Part shown: positions 34,444 to 41,840 of the stretch, in pieces
Layout of the letters: each line of letters opens with the position of its first letter
Numbering within the stretch: the first letter of the stretch is position 1
NCBI RefSeq assembly: GCF_011752525.1
Contig: NZ_VWXI01000017.1
Span: 1 to 64,000, forward strand
Direction of reading: 5' to 3'
DNA: 64,000 nt
Source: Pantoea sp. Cy-639
Lineage (GTDB): Bacteria; Pseudomonadota; Gammaproteobacteria; Pseudomonadales; Pseudomonadaceae
Position numbers and translations under genes: made by a program
The notes under the pieces: model-generated
The model's input: the letters and a program-made list of their open reading frames with translations, nothing else
The model's database searches: none
Told to the model about the DNA's origin: nothing

Positions 34444-35220
34444 TCAACGCTTGCGGTTGAGCACCTGCAGCATGGCGGCGGTCTGCGCGTCCGGCAGGCC
34501 GTCGAAACGCTGTGGCCGGAAGCGCATCTGGAACGCCGCGATGACATGACGGGTCGCCACATCAAGCTGGCCAGTCTGGTCGATGGCGTAGCCAAAGCGG
34601 GCCAGTTGCTGCTGGTACCAGGTGATAGTCGGCGGATTGACTTCGAAATAGGCCTGCTGCCGTGCCACAGAGGCGGCGTCCGGCCAGATCCCGATGCCTG
34701 CGTCGGCCAGGCGCTTCCAGGGGAACAACGGCCCCGGATCGAGCTTGCGCAAGGGGGCAATGTCGCTGTGGCCAACGATGTGGCGAGGGTCGATGTTGTT
34801 GCGTTTGACGATGTCCTTGAGCAACGCGATCAGCGCCTGTACCTGGGCCTCGCTGTACGGGTGCCAGACCCGGCCATTGGGCGTGTCGGTGTAGCCCGGG
34901 TTGACGATCTCGATGCCGATGGAGGTGGAGTTGAGCCAGGTGCGCCCTTGCCACTGGCTGTCTCCGGCATGCCAGGCACGGCGATTCTCGTCCACCAGCT
35001 GGTAGACCGTGGCGGGCCCGTCGCCGATCAGGTAGTGACTGCTGACTTCACCGTGGGTCAGCAACGCGAGCGAGCGCTCCAGCGAGGCATTGGTGTAGTG
35101 CAGAACGACGAACTGGATACGGCTGTCCTGGTTGGCCGAAGGATGGCTGCGGTCGATGCGCAAGCCACTGGAACAGCCAGCCAGGGTAAGCAGGAGCAGG
35201 GCAGTGAGGAGTCTTTTCAT
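34444..35220 (-). CDS. ampDh2: Lipoprotein N-acetylmuramoyl-L-alanine amidase (AmpDh2/AmiD-like)
   Basis: A 258-residue outer-membrane-type lipoprotein amidase. It has a signal sequence with lipobox LAGC (C16), an Amidase_2 domain (about 30-180) with zinc-ligand candidates in VVLHYTN and GHSDIAPLRKLDPGPLFPW, and a C-terminal PG_binding_1 domain (about 190-255). It cleaves the lactyl-amide bond of peptidoglycan or anhydro-muropeptides in the periplasm. The context next to kinB and the GGDEF gene matches the P. aeruginosa ampDh2 locus, apart from the intervening EAL gene. The start at 35220 is preferred to GTG 35232. Confidence 0.9.
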   Translation of the reverse strand: MKRLLTALLLLTLAGCSSGLRIDRSHPSANQDSRIQFVVLHYTNASLERSLALLTHGEVSSHYLIGDGPATVYQLVDENRRAWHAGDSQWQGRTWLNSTSIGIEIVNPGYTDTPNGRVWHPYSEAQVQALIALLKDIVKRNNIDPRHIVGHSDIAPLRKLDPGPLFPWKRLADAGIGIWPDAASVARQQAYFEVNPPTITWYQQQLARFGYAIDQTGQLDVATRHVIAAFQMRFRPQRFDGLPDAQTAAMLQVLNRKR

Positions 35221-35302
35221 TGCAGGAAGCACGTCATGAAGTAGGCGACAACAGCGCTACAGTATAACGTGCTCCCGCTGAATCGTTAGTGCTTCGCTAT
35301 GC

Positions 35303-35689
35303 TCAGCGCACGCACATCAGCAGAAATTCCTGGGAATTGTCGCCACTCGGGCCGCTCAGGTCCACCAGCTGGGTCATGACCGTCAGCTTGTCGGCGCTCG
35401 GCACGCCAATGACCTTGGCCGAGCCGTGCAGTTGCTTGTCGTAGCTGCTGGCATCGATCGGCGACACCGCGCAGAAGCCCGGCGCCCGACCCAACCCCTG
35501 GAGGCTCAGCTTGTACTGAGTGAAGTAGTTGGCCTGCGGCTGGTGTTGCACCCGGCTGATCCAGACCGGCGATTGCTTCAGGACCTGACCATCGGCGCCA
35601 ATATGCGCGGTAACCAGCTCGCCAGCCATGACACTGCCCTGAAACGCCAGGGCCAGAAGAAACGGGATACCCCATTGGATTGCTTTCAT
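35303..35689 (-). CDS. Secreted conserved hypothetical protein
   Basis: A 128-residue protein with a signal peptide (1-22, ending VMAG). It has two cysteines in the mature part (in GFCAVSP and LLMCVR) that may form a disulfide. No family was recognised. The same-position gene is present beside ampDh2 and the GGDEF gene in P. aeruginosa. ATG 35689 has GAGG about 11 bases upstream. Periplasmic, role unknown. Confidence 0.75.
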   Translation of the reverse strand: MKAIQWGIPFLLALAFQGSVMAGELVTAHIGADGQVLKQSPVWISRVQHQPQANYFTQYKLSLQGLGRAPGFCAVSPIDASSYDKQLHGSAKVIGVPSADKLTVMTQLVDLSGPSGDNSQEFLLMCVR

Positions 35690-35788
35690 GTTTCGATGCC
35701 TCATTGGTGATCGATGACAGCCGATCCCCCATGGATCAGCGGCAGAGCGCAGTGTCGATCACCGCCGAGGCAGGCATGCGGTAATTAT

Positions 35789-37879
35789 TTATCCCTGTTC
35801 CACCCGGTTGCGGCCCAGGTCCTTGGCCCGATACAGCGCCTCGTCCGCACGCTTGAGCACCTGGTCGGCACGCTCGCCGGAACGGAACGCGCTCAGACCG
35901 ATGGACGCAGTGATCACGACCCGCTCGCCCTTGAAGTGGAAAGGGCAGGCCTCGATCGCCGCACGCATGACCTCGGCCACCTGGACCGCCGCCGGTGGCG
36001 AGGTCTGCGGCAATAGCAGAACGAACTCCTCGCCACCGAAGCGCGCGATGAAATCACGCCCGCGCAAGCGCTTGCGCAACTGATCGGCAACGATCTTCAG
36101 CACCTTGTCGCCGGCCAGGTGCCCATAGCCGTCGTTGATGCGCTTGAAGTGATCGAGGTCGAGGATAGCCATGGCCAGGTGGCCGCCGTTCTCCTGCCAT
36201 TCGAGCACTTCGCGCTCGACCTGCTCGGACCAGGCCGCGCGGTTGGGCAAGCCGGTGAGCGGATCGATCATTGCCTTCTGCCGTTGCTCCTCGAGGTGCT
36301 CGCGGTAGCCGAGGGCTTCCTGTTCCATGCTGGCCACTCGCTCGGCCAGTCCGTGCAAGCGACCGGCCAGCTCCTGCTCGCGACGGTCGCGCTCGTGCTG
36401 ATGCTCGTCCATGGTCACCAACAGACCTTCCAGACGGTTCTCCAGGATATGCTTGAGGCTGTCCACGTCGGCGGCCCCCTGGACGCTGCTCTGCAGGCCA
36501 TCGACCTGCTCGCGCAACTGGCTGTCCAGCTGACGAGCGGCAGAGCTGTTGTCGGCGTGGCCGGTACTGGCTTCGTGCAGGTGGCTCTGGAAGCTTTCCA
36601 GGCGTTCGTTGAGCTGCTGCAGGTAGGTCTCGAACTCGTGCTGGCCACTGTCGGTGATTGCCAGCATCAGCACAGCCAGGTCGTCGAGCACAGGAATCAG
36701 CTCGTACCAGTTCAGCCCACGAGCAACCCGCTCGCGCATCTCGAGCGCCTGGGCCTTGTGCCGTTCGGGCAGGCTGAGGTCATCGAGCAGACCGATCAAG
36801 GTCTGTTCAATATGAGCAGCGACCTGGCTGTAAGGGGGCTCGACGGCATCGGGCAGGGCATACGGGCCATCTTCGCCGAACACCTCCTCCAACGGCGGTA
36901 TCTGCGTCGGCTCGGCAGTCACAGGCTCGATGGGCGCGGCCAGCGCCTCAACCTGCTCGACCACCTCGACTTGCGGCATCTCCTCCACGGCCTGGACTTG
37001 CGGCTCAGGCGCTGGTGCTGGCGCTGCGGAAATGGGTGCAAGGCTTTCAACCAGGGCGGGGCCCGGCAACTCGATTGCCAGCGGTGCTTGCCGATGATCC
37101 GTGTCAGGCCTCGAAGGCTTCGCCTCTGGCTCCGGCTGTGGCTGTGGCTGTGGCTGTGGCTGTGGCGCAGGATGTATCGCCTGTGGCTCGGCAACAGGCG
37201 CCAGGGCATGCAACTCATCGACATCCCGGGGTTGCGCCGGTGCAGGCTCCTCCGGCTTCGCGTACGGCTCAGGCGCGTGATGCGCCTCGCTGACGACCGG
37301 CACAGGCAACACCTCGGCCTGGGCGTCGTCGCGCCCCCCGAACAGACGTTGCAGGAAACCCGGCCGCGTCTCCTCGCCCGGCTTCTGCACCGAGCTCAAC
37401 GCACGGCCCTGCAGGCCGCTGAGCTCGCCCAGCAGCGGCGGCAGCTCACGGGACTGGCTGACGCCCCCCTCGAGTTTCTTCGCCAGCTTTTTCAACGGCC
37501 GCGCCACATCGCCGGGCAACGGCAGGACCTGCAACTGGGTGACCAGCGCGGTCAGCGCGTCGCTGACCTGGTTCATGCGGGTTTCACGGCGCTGCTCGGA
37601 GTCGAGCACGGCCTTTTCCAGGCGCGGGATCAACCCGGCCAACCCGGCGTCCATGTTGTCGCTGCGGATGACCTCGCGCATTTCCTTCATGCACTGGTCA
37701 ACGATCTTGTCGCTCCCCTCGGCCGCCAGGGTGCTACGCACCAGGCCACGACGCAGCAGGTCGAGGCGGGCTTCCCAGCGCCGCTCGAGCTTTTCCTGCC
37801 GCTCGATGCTCTTGAGGTATTTTTCTTTCCAGCGCTCGGCTTCTTCGGTCATGCCTGGATCCGCGTCCGGTGATGGCAT
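35789..37879 (-). CDS. dgcH: GGDEF-domain diguanylate cyclase (DgcH-like)
   Basis: A 696-residue soluble protein. Long N-terminal helices (about 10-150) precede a low-complexity proline/glutamine/glutamate linker with a PQPQPQPQPQP tract (about 240-255), a further helical region (about 350-520), and a C-terminal GGDEF domain with an intact FGGEEF active site. It should synthesise c-di-GMP. Locus and length agree with P. aeruginosa DgcH. No transmembrane segment is seen. The alternative start ATG 37852 removes nine residues. Confidence 0.88.
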   Translation of the reverse strand: MPSPDADPGMTEEAERWKEKYLKSIERQEKLERRWEARLDLLRRGLVRSTLAAEGSDKIVDQCMKEMREVIRSDNMDAGLAGLIPRLEKAVLDSEQRRETRMNQVSDALTALVTQLQVLPLPGDVARPLKKLAKKLEGGVSQSRELPPLLGELSGLQGRALSSVQKPGEETRPGFLQRLFGGRDDAQAEVLPVPVVSEAHHAPEPYAKPEEPAPAQPRDVDELHALAPVAEPQAIHPAPQPQPQPQPQPEPEAKPSRPDTDHRQAPLAIELPGPALVESLAPISAAPAPAPEPQVQAVEEMPQVEVVEQVEALAAPIEPVTAEPTQIPPLEEVFGEDGPYALPDAVEPPYSQVAAHIEQTLIGLLDDLSLPERHKAQALEMRERVARGLNWYELIPVLDDLAVLMLAITDSGQHEFETYLQQLNERLESFQSHLHEASTGHADNSSAARQLDSQLREQVDGLQSSVQGAADVDSLKHILENRLEGLLVTMDEHQHERDRREQELAGRLHGLAERVASMEQEALGYREHLEEQRQKAMIDPLTGLPNRAAWSEQVEREVLEWQENGGHLAMAILDLDHFKRINDGYGHLAGDKVLKIVADQLRKRLRGRDFIARFGGEEFVLLLPQTSPPAAVQVAEVMRAAIEACPFHFKGERVVITASIGLSAFRSGERADQVLKRADEALYRAKDLGRNRVEQG
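37134..37166. repeat. Hexanucleotide microsatellite within dgcH
   Basis: GGCTGT is repeated 5.5 times in tandem on the plus strand, encoding alternating Pro-Gln on the minus strand. In-frame slippage would change the linker length without breaking the gene. Confidence 0.9.
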
Positions 37880-37948
37880 CTAGCCCTGTGATGACACGAT
37901 TTCGGCGCCAAACTCGAACACTTGAGTGCGCGAAACGTCCTTGCAGGC

Positions 37949-38803
37949 CTAACTCAGGACCGGCAGCGTATCCACACTCAATGCATCAGGCAATCGGATC
38001 TCGACCGCAACGGGAAGGTGATCGGAAATCGGTTGCGCCAGCACCTCGACACGCTCAAGCGTGAGGCTCGGGCTGAGCAGGATGTGATCCAGGCAGCGCT
38101 GCGGTCGCCAGCTGGGGAACGTGGCCTCGACCTGAGGCGCGATCAGGCCCAGGTCACGCAGCGGCGAGTGTTCCAGCAGATCGTTGGCGTGGGTGTTCAT
38201 ATCGCCCATGAGGATCTGGTGGCGGTAGCCACCGATCAGCTCGCGGATGTAGGCCAGCTGACGGGCGCGGGTCTTGGCGCCCAGCGCCAGGTGCATCATC
38301 ACCACGATCAGGGCATCCACGCCCTCGCCGAAACGCACCAGGATCGCGCCGCGACCAGCCGGGCCGGGCAGGGGGTGGTCTTCCAGGTGCTGGGGCTTGA
38401 GGCGGCTGAGCACGCCATTACTGTGCTGAGCGAAACGCCCTAGGTTGCGGTTGAGCTGCTGGTACCAGTAGGGGAAGGCACCCAGTTGGGCGAGGTGTTC
38501 GACCTGGTTGATGTAGCCCGAACGCAAGCTGCCACCATCGGCTTCCTGCAAGGCCACCAGGTCGAAATCACCGAGCAGTTCGCCGATCTTCTGCAGGTTG
38601 CCGGCGCGTCCATTGTGCGGCAGCAGATGCTGCCAGCTGCGGGTCACGTAATGGCGATAACGCTCGGTGCTGATACCGACCTGGATATTGAAGCTGAGCA
38701 ACCGCAGGCGACCATCGGCCGGCAGGCCAGAAGCCTGCAGGTGATGTTCGTTGACCTGCGGTTGGTGCAGGCCGACGCTTCGGGTGGAACGAAAGCGGCC
38801 CAT
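37949..38803 (-). CDS. Endonuclease/exonuclease/phosphatase family protein
   Basis: A 284-residue protein of the EEP fold. Family motifs visible are LLSFNIQV (N/Q site), DLVALQEAD (metal-binding glutamate), MGDMNTHANDL (D-x-N) and the C-terminal QPISDHLPVAVEI (catalytic D-H). It lacks a signal peptide. The substrate (nucleic acid or phospholipid/phosphoester) is not predictable. The gene starts 12 bases after dsbA on the same strand, so the two are probably co-transcribed. Confidence 0.87.
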   Translation of the reverse strand: MGRFRSTRSVGLHQPQVNEHHLQASGLPADGRLRLLSFNIQVGISTERYRHYVTRSWQHLLPHNGRAGNLQKIGELLGDFDLVALQEADGGSLRSGYINQVEHLAQLGAFPYWYQQLNRNLGRFAQHSNGVLSRLKPQHLEDHPLPGPAGRGAILVRFGEGVDALIVVMMHLALGAKTRARQLAYIRELIGGYRHQILMGDMNTHANDLLEHSPLRDLGLIAPQVEATFPSWRPQRCLDHILLSPSLTLERVEVLAQPISDHLPVAVEIRLPDALSVDTLPVLS

Positions 38804-38815
38804 GGCAATCGCCGC

Positions 38816-39451
38816 TTACTTAGCGGCGCGCTCCTTGGCGATCAGCTGGTCGGCGACATTGAGCACGCCTTCCGGACCTTCGGCGGTGCCCAGGTCGAAG
38901 CGGTACTTGCCGTTGACCACCATGCTTGGGACGCCGGTGATTTCGTACTTCTTGGCCAGCTCCTTGGCCTGGTTGACCTGGCCCTTGATGGCGAAGGAGT
39001 TGTAGGTGGCGAGGAACTTGTCCTTGTCCACACCCTGGGTGGCCAGGAAGTCAGCCATTTCTTCAGGCTTGGTCAGGCGCATGCGCTTGTTCTGGATGGC
39101 ATCGAACACGGCGTTGTGCACAGAGTGCTCGACCCCCATGGCCTCGAGGGTCAGGAACATCTGACCGTGGGCATCCCATGGACCGCCGAACATGGCCGGG
39201 ATGCGCTTGAAGTTGACGTCCTTGGGCAGCTTGTCGATCCATGGGTTGATGACAGGCTCGAAGTGGTAGCAGTGCGGGCAGCCGTACCAGAACAGCTCGA
39301 CGACTTCGATCTTGCCCGGCACGGACACCGGAACAGGGTTGCTCAGCTCGATATATTCCTTGCCGGCGGTGGCGGGCTCCGCGGCCTGCACGGCGGCCAT
39401 ACCGAATACGCTGGCGGCGACCAGCGCAGCGCTGAGAATCAGTTTACGCAT
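38816..39451 (-). CDS. dsbA: Thiol:disulfide interchange protein DsbA
   Basis: A 211-residue periplasmic oxidase that introduces disulfides into exported proteins. Signal peptide 1-23 (ending VQAA); active-site CPHC with C58 and C61 in FWYGCPHCYHF, matching E. coli DsbA; cis-proline motif GVPSMVV. Its partner DsbB is not in the window. It is downstream of the cytochrome c4 gene with a terminator between, and followed at 12 bases by the EEP-family gene. Confidence 0.97.
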   Translation of the reverse strand: MRKLILSAALVAASVFGMAAVQAAEPATAGKEYIELSNPVPVSVPGKIEVVELFWYGCPHCYHFEPVINPWIDKLPKDVNFKRIPAMFGGPWDAHGQMFLTLEAMGVEHSVHNAVFDAIQNKRMRLTKPEEMADFLATQGVDKDKFLATYNSFAIKGQVNQAKELAKKYEITGVPSMVVNGKYRFDLGTAEGPEGVLNVADQLIAKERAAK

Positions 39452-39546
39452 GCTTTACTCCTGAGCAGTCTTTGGTCGCCTCGACGCGACCTGTTTAGGA
39501 CAGGCCGGGAAGGGCTCGAGTTCTGTAGTGTAACGGCTATGGACAG

Positions 39547-39575
39547 AAAAAAGGGCAGCCTGGGCTGCCCTTTTC
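39547..39575. terminator. Bidirectional terminator between cytochrome c4 and dsbA
   Basis: AAAAAAGGGCAGCC-TG-GGCTGCCCTTTTC is a hairpin with A- and T-tracts on both sides. It separates cytochrome c4 from dsbA on the minus strand. Confidence 0.85.
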
Positions 39576-39636
39576 ATCTTTAGCGCCGAAGCATTAACCG
39601 AGTGTTAACGCGTGGTGATGCAACGCTCACGCAGGA

Positions 39637-40254
39637 TCAGTGCAGACCCTGGATGTAGCTCGACAGCGCTTCGATATCCTTGTTGCTCAACTTGCCGGCG
39701 ATGGTGCGCATGGTCATGGCGTCGCCGTCGTTGGTGCGGTTGCCTTCGCGGAAGTCGGTCAGTTGCTTGCCGACATACTGCGCGTGCTGGCCACCCAGGT
39801 GTGGAAAACCAGCCAGGGCGATGCCGGCACCGTTGGGAGAGTGGCAACCGATGCAGGCCGGCATGCCTTTTTGCAAGTCACCGCCGTTGAACAGCTCGCG
39901 GCCACGCTCGACCAGTTGCGGGTCGGCGGCGCCGACGCTGCCCTTCTGGCTGGCGAAGTAGGCGGCGATGTCAGCCAGGTCCTGGTCGTCGAGGTTGGCC
40001 AGCATGCCGGTCATCTCCAGCACGGTGCGCTTGCCGGACTTGATGTCGTGCAGTTGTTTTTCGAGATAGCGCTGGCCTTGGCCGGCGAGTTTCGGGAAGT
40101 TCGGCGCCAGGCTGTTGCCGTCGGGGTTGTGGCAGGCGCCACAGACAGCGGTTTTGGCCTGACCGGCGGCGGCGTCGCCCTTGATAGGTTCTGCAGCAGT
40201 GGCCGCACCTGCGACACCCATGGTCAACAGCAGACTCACGACTAGTTTGTTCAT
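39637..40254 (-). CDS. cc4: Cytochrome c4 (diheme)
   Basis: A 205-residue periplasmic diheme cytochrome c. Signal peptide 1-20 (ATAA); heme motifs CGACH (C38, C41, H42) and CIGCH (C134, C137, H138); axial methionines likely in the MTGML and DAMTMRTIA segments. The two-domain architecture and length match cytochrome c4, an electron carrier to cbb3 or aa3 oxidases. It follows a second cytochrome gene by 31 bases. Confidence 0.95.
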   Translation of the reverse strand: MNKLVVSLLLTMGVAGAATAAEPIKGDAAAGQAKTAVCGACHNPDGNSLAPNFPKLAGQGQRYLEKQLHDIKSGKRTVLEMTGMLANLDDQDLADIAAYFASQKGSVGAADPQLVERGRELFNGGDLQKGMPACIGCHSPNGAGIALAGFPHLGGQHAQYVGKQLTDFREGNRTNDGDAMTMRTIAGKLSNKDIEALSSYIQGLH

Positions 40255-40285
40255 CAGCTAATCCAACACGGCTAAGGGTGAAATG

Positions 40286-40588
40286 TTATGTATCGGGACT
40301 GCCGCTCATCCAAAGGATGACCAAACGGTAGTCCTCGGCACTGCAGTCCATGCACAATCCACGCGGCGGCATAGCCTTGAAACCCTGTGTAACATGTGTC
40401 ACCAGTCGCTCCATGCCTTGCGCCAGCCTTGGCTCCCAGGCCACCCGGTCACCCTGCTTGGGTGCCTGTGGCAGCTGCCCGGCGTGACAAGCCGCACACG
40501 TGCGGTTGTACAACGCCTCGGGATCCTGTGTAGCCTGTGCGCTGTAAAACGGCAGGAACATACCGACAGCAAGCAGCCATTTCGCCAT
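40286..40588 (-). CDS. Small monoheme c-type cytochrome (c5-like)
   Basis: A 100-residue periplasmic cytochrome. Signal peptide 1-19 (SAQA); heme motif CAACH (C31, C34, H35); likely methionine ligand in KAMPPRG. A C-terminal CMDC pair may form a disulfide, as in cytochrome c5 (class C5). It lies 31 bases upstream of cytochrome c4 on the same strand and probably shares its transcript. A much longer frame upstream (to 40861) is a shadow of non-coding sequence. Confidence 0.88.
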   Translation of the reverse strand: MAKWLLAVGMFLPFYSAQATQDPEALYNRTCAACHAGQLPQAPKQGDRVAWEPRLAQGMERLVTHVTQGFKAMPPRGLCMDCSAEDYRLVILWMSGSPDT

Positions 40589-40796
40589 GCGAAACGACCT
40601 GACAGGGTTGGGGGCCGCGCTGCGTTCTGTTGCGCGAGCTATTGTTCGACACCCCATGCTCATATTGCCTACTCTGGGCGAATGAGCACACAAAAACTGG
40701 GGCATTATATACTTCCGCCAGCCAAACGGAAACGACACCGCTTGCCGGGCCTGGTCCTTCGACTCCAGCGCTGGGCAACACCACATCGGAAATCCC

Positions 40797-41429
40797 ATGC
40801 AAGTCAAGAACCCCATCCTCGGCCTCTGCCAGAAAGCCAAATTCGCCCTTAGCGCCGCCAAGGTCGAACAATGCCCCCAAGACCAGGGTTACGAGGTGGC
40901 TTTCGCCGGCCGGTCCAACGCCGGTAAATCCAGCGCCCTCAACACCCTGACCCATGCCAGCCTGGCGCGGACCTCGAAGACCCCGGGCCGCACCCAGCTG
41001 CTGAATTTCTTCAGTCTGGACGATGAACGGCGTTTGGTCGACCTGCCGGGCTACGGATATGCAAAAGTGCCGATCCCGCTCAAGCAGCATTGGCAGAAGC
41101 ACCTGGAAGCGTACCTGGGCAGCCGCGAGTGCCTGCGCGGAGTGATCCTGATGATGGACACCCGCCACCCGATGACCGATTTCGACAAGATGATGCTCGA
41201 CTGGGCCAAGGCCAGCGGCATGCCCATGCACATCCTGCTGACCAAGGCCGACAAGCTGACCCACGGCGCGGGCAAGAACACCCTGCTCAAGGTACAGGCG
41301 GAAATCCGCAAAGGCTGGGGCGACGGCGTGACCATCCAGCTGTTCTCGGCGCCCAAGCGTCTGGGCCTGGAAGAGGCCTACCGGGTGCTGGCGGACTGGA
41401 TGGAACTCGAAGACAAGCCGGCGGCCTGA
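40797..41429 (+). CDS. engB: Ribosome biogenesis GTP-binding protein EngB (YihA/YsxC)
   Basis: A 210-residue GTPase of the TrmE-Era-EngA-EngB family, needed for assembly of the 50S subunit. The G1 motif is GRSNAGKS (residues 38-45), switch TPGRTQLLNFF, G3 DLPGYGYA, G4 TKAD and G5 SAPKR. It lies beside polA as in most gammaproteobacteria. Divergent from the cytochrome pair. Confidence 0.97.
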   Translation: MQVKNPILGLCQKAKFALSAAKVEQCPQDQGYEVAFAGRSNAGKSSALNTLTHASLARTSKTPGRTQLLNFFSLDDERRLVDLPGYGYAKVPIPLKQHWQKHLEAYLGSRECLRGVILMMDTRHPMTDFDKMMLDWAKASGMPMHILLTKADKLTHGAGKNTLLKVQAEIRKGWGDGVTIQLFSAPKRLGLEEAYRVLADWMELEDKPAA

Positions 41430-41439
41430 GGCGTCCCCC

Positions 41440-41526
41440 TGTAGGAGCCGGCCCTGCCGGCGAACACCGGCGTAACCGGTGCCACCCAGCGTGCCGCCTG
41501 CTTCGCCAGCAAGGCTGGCTCCTACA
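41440..41526. repeat. REP pair (P. putida-type)
   Basis: TGTAGGAGCCGGCC...GCCGGCGAA and GCTTCGCCAGCAAGGCTGGCTCCTACA are inverted copies of the well-known Pseudomonas extragenic palindrome, with another small inverted repeat (ACCGGCGTAACCGGT) between them. Confidence 0.9.
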
Positions 41527-41571
41527 GCGCCAGATCATCCGTTCTTGTGGCAGAACGCCGAATTCCGGGCA

Positions 41572-41702
41572 AAAAAAACCCCGGACTTCATATGGGGAGG
41601 GGGAAGTTCGGGGTTCAAGCCCGGACCGCTAGGGCGGGGTCCGGATATCTGCCAACACTTAACACAACATAGGAGCATCGAAAGGCTTCACCAGCCATTC
41701 AG
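41572..41702 (-). ncRNA. ersA: ErsA/Spot 42-like small RNA
   Basis: About 131 nt on the minus strand. It ends in a Rho-independent terminator (CCCCG-A-ACTTC paired with GAAGT-C-CGGGG, then eight T). An internal perfect 7-bp hairpin CCGGACC/GGTCCGG (41622-41645) and a pyrimidine loop CCCCCTCCCC (41595-41604) lie before it. Position between engB and polA and the length match P. aeruginosa ErsA, a sigma-22-dependent sRNA (132 nt) and positional counterpart of E. coli Spot 42. The 5' end is placed from the promoter and could differ by a few bases. Confidence 0.82.
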
Positions 41703-41707
41703 TACCT

Positions 41708-41736
41708 CTGAGTGACGGTTCGCCGGATTAGTTCCG
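41708..41736 (-). promoter_or_regulatory. Sigma-22 (AlgT/RpoE)-type promoter for the sRNA
   Basis: On the minus strand GGAACT (41736-41731) and TCAGA (41712-41708) are spaced by 18 bases, matching the GGAACTT-N16/17-TCTGA extracytoplasmic consensus. The predicted start is near 41702. This agrees with the known sigma-22 control of ersA in P. aeruginosa. Confidence 0.75.
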
Positions 41737-41744
41737 AGGCTCCG

Positions 41745-41765
41745 AAACTATTTGCGATAGTTTCA
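41745..41765. repeat. Perfect palindrome upstream of the sRNA promoter
   Basis: GAAACTAT-TTGCG-ATAGTTTC: an 8-bp perfect inverted repeat, about 45-65 bases upstream of the predicted sRNA start and 76 bases past the polA stop. It could be an activator site for the sRNA or part of the polA transcript end; there is no T-tract. Confidence 0.5.
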
Positions 41766-41840
41766 TGAAACGCACGAGCCAATGACCTGCCCGGATCCGC
41801 GACACTACGCCGCAGATCCTACACAGCTTCATCGCACCGT

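Larger units (their letters stand above)
41430..41840. other. engB-polA intergenic region: REP pair, sRNA and palindrome
   Basis: 411 bp without protein genes. Contents: a REP pair (41440-41526), the ErsA-like sRNA on the minus strand (41572-41702) with its promoter, and a perfect 8-bp-arm palindrome 41745-41765 between the promoter and the polA end. Confidence 0.8.
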
